Positions 53,918 to 61,817 of a stretch of DNA of 64,000 nt are shown here, in pieces (position 1 is the stretch's first letter; each line of letters begins with the position of its first letter). The notes under the pieces were generated by a model. The model made no database searches. It saw only the letters and a list, made by a program, of their open reading frames with translations, and had not been told where the DNA came from. The stretch comes from Vibrio sagamiensis NBRC 104589 (GTDB lineage Bacteria > Pseudomonadota > Gammaproteobacteria > Enterobacterales > Vibrionaceae). Both the position numbers and the translations under genes were made by a program. The stretch spans positions 1 to 64,000 of the forward strand of contig NZ_BJXJ01000010.1 in the NCBI RefSeq assembly GCF_007990935.1, given 5' to 3'.

Positions 53918-56900
53918 ATGAAGATTATTACGTTATTTATTTTTTTTACAAGCTTTTTTATTGTATTTATCACTAGTGCCAACAATTATAATGACCAAGT
54001 AAACAATAGCAAGATGATATGGTTTGATGGGGCACCACTAGGCATCTCTCTTTGGTATCGGATAAACAGTAACGGTGATGTACAATGCTATTCAATTGAT
54101 GGTAAGAATTGTATTTGGCAACCGGATTATTCTAAGAAAATAACTGTCGCTGACGATAACTCTTTGCATAAAATGAACCATAACCCTGAACCTATCAAGC
54201 TTTTACTATTCAGTCATAACGAAGTTACTATCAACATAAAATCAGGGCATAATATACAGAGTATTGTTCTGCCTAACAAGGTCAAACAAGGAGCTAGAGT
54301 CATTGTATCGATGAGTGCTCCTTATAATATCGATGTATCCCTCCCTAACGGTCTATTAAACATTTTAGAGCCAAATAATAGAATGAGTTGGGTCTTTTTA
54401 GGGCAAAGTTGGTATCAAGAAGGGGCGTATATCACAGATTCCTCTAATAGTATTAATATTGCAAAGCCTCTTACTTGCGGACAACAACACACAAAAATAT
54501 GGGGCATATCTGGTTATGATAACCCTCACCATTGGTGCAGTATGTTAAGCAATATTGATCAACTCTACCGAAGGAGAGGCCTTAATATTGCCATAAAAAA
54601 TAAACATAAAAAGATTTCTCACCTGTCAAAATTGATTAATAACATCAGCCTCGAAGACCAAATCAGTAGCAAAGACTATGCTAAACGCTTAAAAGATCTC
54701 AGCGTGATTCGTAATTCAAAATATCAAGCTCGAGCTTTAACCTGTGGTTTAGCATGGTGGAACATACCAGGCATTATCACCTGCTCTGTTTTATCGAAAC
54801 AATACAATGATATTTCCAAAGCATATTTTGCACTTGATGCGGAGAGCAAAGCTAATCAGCGCATACTTAATGAACGAGACAGTATAGAAAAAAATCTTGC
54901 TCAACAGAATTTAATCTCAGCACTATCGGAAAGAAGAACAAAACATTTCAGAGCACTACTTCAAGAAGAAAATCAAACTCTCGAAGAACTGATTACACTT
55001 CTTAACCAAAATAACATAAACCTAGAAAAGGCACACGTTGACTACAACGCAGCCATAAAAGACTATGAAATGGAATCTAATCTCGATCAAATTGTACTTA
55101 ATTCTCTTAAAGCAATCCCTTTTTTAGATAAAGAATTAGATCATATTTCGGCTTATGCCAATCACCCTAGTTCAAAAAATTTAAGAAAGATGCTACTAGG
55201 GTTAACGGGGCCAGTAGGTGATGCATTAGAAGGCGTTATTGAAATAGAAACCGAAGATAAACCTCTCGACCAAAGTAAGTTAAAGTTAATCACTCATGGC
55301 TTGAATTACTTAGCACACGATCAAATTGGTCAAGTTCTGCAAGAATTTGTGAGTGATACGATCAACCATTTAGGAGACGAAGCCATTGAAAGCCTGCGTC
55401 AAACGGGTTTATGGAAAATATCTGAAAATAAAAAACCAATTAGAGACATTGCGTCTCAAAGTTTGGTTGATTTAAGAGCACAACTCTCCCCTATTCCCTA
55501 CGACTTTTGGCAAGGTGATTCAGAGGTTGAGTCTCGAGCCAAAAAGAAATTTTATCTACCACCTACCTCACAAAGTGAAATTATCATCAATCGCTATAAT
55601 AATGAAGTCAGTGCACTGTTTAGGCATGCATTTGGAGCCGATTATGCCAAGATCACTCAACAAAACCCGAAGTTTACTGCTTGGACAAGTCGCAAAGTAA
55701 ATAAGGCATTATTAGAGGTACTTCAAGATCCTATCTATCAAAATGCTCGAATGCCTTATTGGGGGGACACTCAACTATTGGGAGCCCGGCCTGCTGCTAT
55801 GATTTTTAATGAACAACACGCAATGATTGTTCTCAACAAGGACCTCGTCTCATTACAAAGTGAAGATTTTTATAAATTTTATTTCGAAGAGCTTGGCCAT
55901 TTACTCAATTGGTGGCGTTGTAAGTTATTTGGTTTGTCCCCTGCTCTCTGTCAAGTTACTGGAGATGTTGGTGCTCGCTTTAGAGATGCCGTGATGTTGG
56001 CCACGGAGCTACACGAAGTCTCACTAGAAAGTCTACTGTTTACTCTGCCAATGCATACCAAAAACAAACCAGAAACGTTAAGATTCATGAGTGGTCAACT
56101 GGCAACTCTTGAGGGCTGGCCAGACTATTATACAATAAATGATCATATTGCTAGTCAAGGAAAGTTTTCTTGGCTAATGAGACTTGGGCTTGATATGACC
56201 AATCCAGAATTTGCTTTTTTGAGTGATGAATTAGATATCGAAATTTCGATAACAGCACCAATTGCAGCAATGAAAGGGAATCCATGGGAAAAATCAAACA
56301 ATGGATACTGTACGGAAGATATCCAATTAGACTGTAACATGCCAACCATATGGTTATCGGTGTCATTTAGAGATGCGATAAAAGTCTCCTCTGCTAAATT
56401 ACCTCATTTCAAAGATAATGAACCTTTTCAATCAGGTGTAGATATTTCTCCTAGGATGGTCAGAAAACACGGTGGTAAGTTGCCTTTTCAGTTACAATCT
56501 GTTGGTGGATCTCAGTGGAAATACTTTAAACAGCACAATCTTTACGCTAAAAAGTTTACTGCAGGTATAGAAAGTAAACTCGACCTATGGAAACTTGGCC
56601 ACGTTTTTGGCAAACACAGCTTAAGCAAAATCCATAAACCTGAGCTTTCTTTCAAGGCAACACCATTATCAGGCAGCTTTTTAGTCGAAATTGCAGCTAA
56701 AGATACGACTAACCTAGGTGAATGGTTAGCAGGAGATATCAGCAGTTCTATTGCAGGCTGTTCTTTGGGGTTTGCTATTGGTGTTCTGGCAGAAGCAGAT
56801 CCTGTAACCTTCTGCCATTCAATATCATATTTGTCGGAATTAGTTGAATCAGCTCTTCAGGGAATAGATAAACACCCAAGCATGTTTTTAGAAGCCGATG

Positions 56901-57241
56901 CAAATGTCACTATTCCTACTTCGGTAGAATATAAATACGCAAGCAGTGATACTCAATTAACAGAAGTCAATACTTCTCATTATGAAATGGGAAGAACTCA
57001 ATATCATAATGATTCAGAGCTAACAACATGGTTTGCAGAGGAGACAAGAGCACCAACTCAAAACTTCAGCCACCCTCAAATTTCTAAAATTAAGCAGAAA
57101 GCACAGCGCATATTTTCTAAACTAGCTGGTACCTCACTTGCACCCATCGCCGTCTTTCGGGCTCGAGTGGGGTTTAGCTATGCAGAAACTATGTTGAAAA
57201 AAGGAGAGTACCCACTTCCTTCTGTTATTATCGTAGATTAG
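53918..57241 (+). CDS. Large secreted protein with putative EELGH metal site
   Basis: A 1107-residue protein with a signal peptide (cleavage after TSA, near residue 21). Residues about 30-180 look like a beta-rich domain with paired Cys (VQCYSIDGKNC). Residues about 310-420 are coiled coil (RTKHFRALLQEENQTLEELI). A central region has EELGHLLNWW (about 656-665) and, some 25 residues on, TGDVGARFRDAV. This EE-x-GH plus GDxG pairing resembles a possible metal site in some large bacterial surface proteins, where the second motif is GDEG. No HExxH is present. A later Gly/Ala-rich hydrophobic segment (SSSIAGCSLGFAIGVLAEA) could touch membranes. A toxin or adhesin is possible, but I do not recognise the family. 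Its 3' end overlaps the convergent gene by 14 bases. Confidence 0.6.
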   Translation: MKIITLFIFFTSFFIVFITSANNYNDQVNNSKMIWFDGAPLGISLWYRINSNGDVQCYSIDGKNCIWQPDYSKKITVADDNSLHKMNHNPEPIKLLLFSHNEVTINIKSGHNIQSIVLPNKVKQGARVIVSMSAPYNIDVSLPNGLLNILEPNNRMSWVFLGQSWYQEGAYITDSSNSINIAKPLTCGQQHTKIWGISGYDNPHHWCSMLSNIDQLYRRRGLNIAIKNKHKKISHLSKLINNISLEDQISSKDYAKRLKDLSVIRNSKYQARALTCGLAWWNIPGIITCSVLSKQYNDISKAYFALDAESKANQRILNERDSIEKNLAQQNLISALSERRTKHFRALLQEENQTLEELITLLNQNNINLEKAHVDYNAAIKDYEMESNLDQIVLNSLKAIPFLDKELDHISAYANHPSSKNLRKMLLGLTGPVGDALEGVIEIETEDKPLDQSKLKLITHGLNYLAHDQIGQVLQEFVSDTINHLGDEAIESLRQTGLWKISENKKPIRDIASQSLVDLRAQLSPIPYDFWQGDSEVESRAKKKFYLPPTSQSEIIINRYNNEVSALFRHAFGADYAKITQQNPKFTAWTSRKVNKALLEVLQDPIYQNARMPYWGDTQLLGARPAAMIFNEQHAMIVLNKDLVSLQSEDFYKFYFEELGHLLNWWRCKLFGLSPALCQVTGDVGARFRDAVMLATELHEVSLESLLFTLPMHTKNKPETLRFMSGQLATLEGWPDYYTINDHIASQGKFSWLMRLGLDMTNPEFAFLSDELDIEISITAPIAAMKGNPWEKSNNGYCTEDIQLDCNMPTIWLSVSFRDAIKVSSAKLPHFKDNEPFQSGVDISPRMVRKHGGKLPFQLQSVGGSQWKYFKQHNLYAKKFTAGIESKLDLWKLGHVFGKHSLSKIHKPELSFKATPLSGSFLVEIAAKDTTNLGEWLAGDISSSIAGCSLGFAIGVLAEADPVTFCHSISYLSELVESALQGIDKHPSMFLEADANVTIPTSVEYKYASSDTQLTEVNTSHYEMGRTQYHNDSELTTWFAEETRAPTQNFSHPQISKIKQKAQRIFSKLAGTSLAPIAVFRARVGFSYAETMLKKGEYPLPSVIIVD

Positions 57242-57821
57242 CCTTCAAATGCAAAGGAAGCTTAATTTCATCATTTATATAGGGGGATGCCAAACCATTT
57301 ATGGCAGCCTCCTTGAGGTTATAAAAATACCCAACACCATTTGAATCAAGATCCGTTTCAAACAGCATCGTTTTTGTTTCTAAACGAACATAAGCTCGGC
57401 CATTTTGTGGGAAAAAGACAAGTAGGCTGTTTGCACCGCTTTCCCCCTGAAACTCATAAATTAAACGGTTTTCATCCGGATAGATATCCACAACTTTAAG
57501 TTGTAACTTTTCGTCTGGCAATTGTAATCGGATAACAGATCCGATTGAGATTCTATTTGAAGCGGATAAATTTAAACTGAAGACACCGTGATATTGTCCA
57601 AGGTAAGATACAGGATCCACATCGGTAATATCTCTAAAAAGAGTTGGCTTTTTAACTGGGAGTTGTCCAGATTTTTTTATAGGTTCATGTGCTTTAACCC
57701 CTGCTTCAGATACGACGATTCGGTATTCTTCTGGGTCATCTGACAAATAATAACAACACCCAATCACTAAAATTAGAATGGTTATAGTTGTAAGTAGTGT
57801 GTATGAATATCTTATTCTCAT
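57228..57821 (-). CDS. Membrane-anchored protein resembling a metzincin propeptide
   Basis: About 197 residues. An N-terminal hydrophobic segment (LLTTITILILVIGCC) could be a membrane anchor or a lipoprotein signal. The rest is beta-rich (FSLNLSASNRISIGSVIRLQL, LIYEFQGESGANSLLVFFP, RLETKTMLFETDLDS), which resembles the propeptides that precede reprolysin-type metzincins in bacterial proteases. It starts eight bases after the metzincin gene on the same strand, so the two form an operon. Here the propeptide-like part is a separate protein coded second. It may act as a folding aid or inhibitor of the protease in trans. That is inference. A GTG one codon earlier is an alternative start. Confidence 0.55.
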   Translation of the reverse strand: MRIRYSYTLLTTITILILVIGCCYYLSDDPEEYRIVVSEAGVKAHEPIKKSGQLPVKKPTLFRDITDVDPVSYLGQYHGVFSLNLSASNRISIGSVIRLQLPDEKLQLKVVDIYPDENRLIYEFQGESGANSLLVFFPQNGRAYVRLETKTMLFETDLDSNGVGYFYNLKEAAINGLASPYINDEIKLPLHLKANLR

Positions 57822-57829
57822 CACTTCGT

Positions 57830-58549
57830 TTAATTGTTCCTTATAAATCGCCCAACATTTTGATTGATAAAACGAACGGCATCAGCACTTTCAGTATCAC
57901 CACACTGGGAAAAAGTATCACACTGCACTTCGGGATTAGAAAAAATCTGTTTTCTAATCAAACCTCCATGATAAAAATGATAAGCCATCACTGTCACCCA
58001 AAAAAGCGTACCATGACCTGCTGCATATTGAGCGAGACTGTGTTCATTGGAAGTATGGGTCAACCCCAAATTATGGCCGACTTCATGAACAAACGTATCG
58101 CCACTTGAACAGAAAAAACTCTCATAACGCCCAGCGGAATATGCCGTTTCATTGACTTTAGTAACAGCACCAAGACCACATTGTGAGGTGTCAAAATTTA
58201 GTTCACTAAATAAGAATACAATATGAGCATGTTTATCTTCTTTCATTTTTCTGACACTTTGATTGAACGCAAAATCTTCAATATTATAAAAAGCCATATC
58301 TAAAGTGTTTGCACCTACAAGTTTTGCTTTTACATTAGCTCGCGAACGCTTTAGAACAGAGTTAAGTAGTGAGACTCGGGCTTGAGCATATTCTAAAAAG
58401 TTCTCATCCATGTCAACTGTATTATCCTTTAATATAAGGATATTCATTGTATACTCAGGCTGCCAACGCGAAGGAGGAGGAGATATACCAGCTAAAGACG
58501 TAGTCTGGACAAGAAAAATAATGAACAAAAAAAATAATCTCTTCAACAT
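57830..58549 (-). CDS. Secreted zinc metalloprotease (metzincin)
   Basis: A 239-residue protein with a signal peptide (cleavage after LAG near residue 21). The zinc site HEVGHNLGLTH has His155, Glu156, His159 and His165, and the Met-turn follows in VTVMAYHF (Met188), the two hallmarks of metzincins (reprolysin-like). Four or more Cys (SQCGLG, FFCSSG, VQCDTF, QCGDTE) suggest disulfides. The catalytic domain follows the signal peptide with little room for a propeptide, which such enzymes usually need. The next gene codes a propeptide-like protein. It probably cleaves host or competitor proteins outside the cell. Confidence 0.85.
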   Translation of the reverse strand: MLKRLFFLFIIFLVQTTSLAGISPPPSRWQPEYTMNILILKDNTVDMDENFLEYAQARVSLLNSVLKRSRANVKAKLVGANTLDMAFYNIEDFAFNQSVRKMKEDKHAHIVFLFSELNFDTSQCGLGAVTKVNETAYSAGRYESFFCSSGDTFVHEVGHNLGLTHTSNEHSLAQYAAGHGTLFWVTVMAYHFYHGGLIRKQIFSNPEVQCDTFSQCGDTESADAVRFINQNVGRFIRNN

Positions 58550-59286
58550 ATCTTACTTAGATAAATAAATAAGTTAAATCATAGAATATTTAAATTTTTA
58601 GGGTCGTTTTTCAAATCACAGACTTTGCAGAAGATAATAATAGCTTTGATTTTAGAGTAATATACTAAATGTAAAAGCTTGAAAGAGCAGTCACTATCAT
58701 AAATCACCTGTTCAAAAGTAGAATAAAAATCATCCTATGGAAGATATTGACTCCCTTTGGTGTATTGAAAAGTGAAATTAAAAATCAATATAAAGACTTT
58801 ATTTATAGATTCAAAAACAACTTACAGGATTATAATAGCATTGCCAAAAAATTGGACCGTTGTCTTGTTCAGAAATTGTACTTCCAGAAAAAAAGCAAAG
58901 TATGAGAAGTAAGGAGCAAGGTGGTTTTTTTACTTTTTTCATTAGATACCCTTATAATTCTTTATTGTTTCAATTAAGGTATAGCAACTATGAAGAAATA
59001 ACAATAATCAGTAGCAAATTTATTAGAGCAAATAACCTAGCATTAAAATAGAAAATATAGAAAACTTCATTTATTAAAAAAAATGAAGGTTAATTAAAAT
59101 AAATTATGGACTTTACATTGTTCATATCATGGTTATTATTGATGTATAATCAACAAGTAACTTGAGACTTCCAAGTTAATCAAAATATAATTTTATTTAT
59201 AGAATTCACTATTATGGTTCATCTTAATTCTTAAGTTATTTTTTATAATAGCCCCTAATTGAATTATTTTATCAGTAGTAAATATT
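58550..59286. other. Long AT-rich intergenic region
   Basis: A 737-base region between the metzincin gene and the GDSL lipase gene, transcribed away from each other. A 63-codon plus-strand frame at 58860-59051 has no ribosome site or recognisable content and is not called. The region probably holds two promoters in silencer-prone AT-rich DNA. No repeat or terminator stands out. Confidence 0.45.
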
Positions 59287-61653
59287 ATGGTATCAAAGCT
59301 CATAAGAAATCTATTTTTGTCAGTCCTGTTTGTATTTCAACTCAACTCTTATGCTCTCGAGCCTACACGCTCATTAAACATTGTTTTTAAGAACAATACG
59401 GGGCAATCTATTCCTATATCCAGTGTAAATCTACAACATATTATTGACCGTCATACTTTAAAAGCTAAACAAACTGTGGCTTTAGAAGGTGTTGTTAGCC
59501 TTTTACTACCGGAACAATGCACGCAAACTAAACTTTATCCCAATGCAGTATCAGCAGATGGGTCTAAAAGTAATTGGAGTATGAAATTTTCTTCTGCTTT
59601 GGACTTCACCATTAATATGTCAGGTATGGGTAAAGCAATTACTTGGCCCAACTTTACTGCATTAGACTTTGAATCATGTCATGGTAATCCGGCAATTAAA
59701 TACCAAAAATGGATGAAAAGAAACCAGGATCAATCCTTAATTATTGGTAATAACACCATTAACTATAAGATTGCTGCAAATTCTGGCGCTGGCTCAATGC
59801 AAGGTACATTCATCGTTGATAACATGGTTATTCGTTGGTGTTCCTACAATTACGACTCAAGACTGAATAAATGTAATCAGCAAATATCAGGGCACAACCG
59901 TTTTTTACTTAACTATTATCCAAGTACCAACCAGACTCCAACTTATTATGTCACAATATCCAAACTACCAAAAAACACAACCCCTTATAAGGAGATGTTT
60001 TTATTTGGCGATAGTCTAACTGATACCCATAACTCCTTTGCTCTCAGTGGAGGTGATTTACCAAAAGGGCCGTTCTATAATGGTCGCTGGTCTGATGGTT
60101 TAATGTGGCCGGATTATGTCTCAATTTTAACAGGAATCCCAGTCAATAATTATGCTTTTGGAGGCATGCGTATTTCGCGAAGGTTTGATGCAAATCTAAG
60201 CTCAGCAATACACCTCAATAAACTCGGAATTGATATCGTTTTTATGCCGTCAGGGCTCCCAATGTCTCCTAACTTAGTTGATGAGTTAACCACAGCCTTA
60301 CCACACCTAAAATCCCAACTATTAGATGCTACCAAAGAACGTAGAATATTAACCACATTTTTAATGGGAGGAAATGATTTTATGGCTATGGCTGGAGGGG
60401 AGATTCCAGAAGATTATCCAATCGTTTTCAATTCTTTAGCACGCTCTATTCGCGCAGACTTTATTACCAAACTTACATTTGAAGAACAAGAAAAACTTGC
60501 TATTGCGCTATTTGAGTTACCAGATATTACTATCGCCCCTCAACTTTATCATTCTTTCAAAGATGGAGTGACCAAAACCAGCTTTGAAGATTTTCAAGCT
60601 GAAATTACTGCTTTTAATCAAAAACTTTGGCAGCTTTATGTCCAACTACAAAATGAATATCCTCATATTAATTTCATCCATATTGCGACCGAAAAATGGT
60701 TAAAAGATATAACCTACAATAGAGTAAAATACGGATTTTCTGATGGTTTATACAATAACTATTACCAACATGATTTGTCCTCACAAATCTGGGGCCAACC
60801 CAAAACAATAGAGAATGAGCCAAGTGAAAATAGCTCCATCGTCAGAAGTATTAATGATAGCAGTAATTTTCTTGGTGTTTTCAATCTTCGGGGTATAAAC
60901 GAAACTGCAGGTTCAGCTGGTGTTGCATCGGTCACTGTAGGCCCGATCGACGGTTTTGTTAAAGACTCACTGATCCCATATCGCCCATCTTTAGTCAATA
61001 AAGCCATTGTTGGTGGATCTGTGCACCCCTCAACAAAAACCCATTTTATCCTAGCTGCCCACTTCATTGACCAGAACTTAATGAGTATCAACAATCATAG
61101 ATCAACAGCAATTATCTCTGATATCTATGAATCTAAAGGTTTTCGACCTCAAATAGAAAATAGTAAAAAACAAGCCTTTAATCGTTTACTTGATTATTCA
61201 AACCAAACTCATAAGAAGCCAGATTTTGCTGGCTGCTCACCTGAGCAACAATGTTATTTCCGTAATGGTAATCAAGACTTCGTTGAACGTGACGGATTTA
61301 CTCCAAAAGTTTTTAAGATCATTAATCACACTGCTAACCCTAACTGTCCAGAAGGAAATTGTTCTGTCTTCTCTGTCTTTAATGTCCAAGGGAAATCTCG
61401 GCATAGTAAACAAATGGAATATCTCCGTCTATTTCCATTAGATGGCTCAGAGCTTACCGTTCCATTTGGTAGTTATGACTGGCTAAACTTTAATTTTAAA
61501 TCACCCTACACTGATTTTTCAGTAACGACGGATAAGTTAAAAGAACATGGTAAATGTAAGGTATTAGCTGTCAGTCATGGTACTTGGGGGACTACTGACG
61601 GACGTTGTTTTAATGATGACTACACGGTTTGTATCGCAGGAAAAGGTTGCTGA
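59287..61653 (+). CDS. Secreted GDSL/SGNH-family lipase or esterase
   Basis: A 788-residue protein with a signal peptide (cleavage after YAL/SYA near residue 23). Residues about 28-228 form an unrecognised beta-rich domain. Residues about 236-595 are an SGNH hydrolase: block I FGDSLTDT with Ser243, an oxyanion Gly in YAFGGMRIS, block III MGGNDFM with Asn363, and block V with His580 in SVHPSTKTH. The usual DxxH aspartate three residues before that His is a Gly (G577), so the triad is incomplete or altered. A Cys-rich C-terminal domain (about 640-788) may bind surfaces. It resembles Vibrio thermolabile-haemolysin-type phospholipases in its catalytic core only. A strong hairpin follows. Confidence 0.82.
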   Translation: MVSKLIRNLFLSVLFVFQLNSYALEPTRSLNIVFKNNTGQSIPISSVNLQHIIDRHTLKAKQTVALEGVVSLLLPEQCTQTKLYPNAVSADGSKSNWSMKFSSALDFTINMSGMGKAITWPNFTALDFESCHGNPAIKYQKWMKRNQDQSLIIGNNTINYKIAANSGAGSMQGTFIVDNMVIRWCSYNYDSRLNKCNQQISGHNRFLLNYYPSTNQTPTYYVTISKLPKNTTPYKEMFLFGDSLTDTHNSFALSGGDLPKGPFYNGRWSDGLMWPDYVSILTGIPVNNYAFGGMRISRRFDANLSSAIHLNKLGIDIVFMPSGLPMSPNLVDELTTALPHLKSQLLDATKERRILTTFLMGGNDFMAMAGGEIPEDYPIVFNSLARSIRADFITKLTFEEQEKLAIALFELPDITIAPQLYHSFKDGVTKTSFEDFQAEITAFNQKLWQLYVQLQNEYPHINFIHIATEKWLKDITYNRVKYGFSDGLYNNYYQHDLSSQIWGQPKTIENEPSENSSIVRSINDSSNFLGVFNLRGINETAGSAGVASVTVGPIDGFVKDSLIPYRPSLVNKAIVGGSVHPSTKTHFILAAHFIDQNLMSINNHRSTAIISDIYESKGFRPQIENSKKQAFNRLLDYSNQTHKKPDFAGCSPEQQCYFRNGNQDFVERDGFTPKVFKIINHTANPNCPEGNCSVFSVFNVQGKSRHSKQMEYLRLFPLDGSELTVPFGSYDWLNFNFKSPYTDFSVTTDKLKEHGKCKVLAVSHGTWGTTDGRCFNDDYTVCIAGKGC

Positions 61654-61672
61654 AAAAGCTCTATATTAAGGA

Positions 61673-61713
61673 TTTATGGATCCGCGGACCAAAGAAGTCC
61701 GCGAATCCATAAA
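61673..61713. terminator. Strong hairpin between the lipase and Rhs genes
   Basis: TTTATGGAT and CGCGGAC pair with GTCCGCG and ATCCATAAA around a seven-base loop, with one mismatch, making a stem of about 16 bp. It lies 20 bases after the lipase stop and probably ends transcription from both convergent genes. Confidence 0.75.
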
Positions 61714-61817
61714 AACTACAGAGCTAAGATTATCGTGGAAGTGAATTTGAAATAGAGTGAGACAAACGTTAATTTTAATATATTCAAGATTTTAACGTTT
61801 ATCTAACCAAAACACAT

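Noticed and set aside
58860..59051. 63-codon plus-strand open frame in the metzincin-lipase gap
   Set aside because: Non-ATG start, no ribosome site and AT-rich content with no recognisable pattern.
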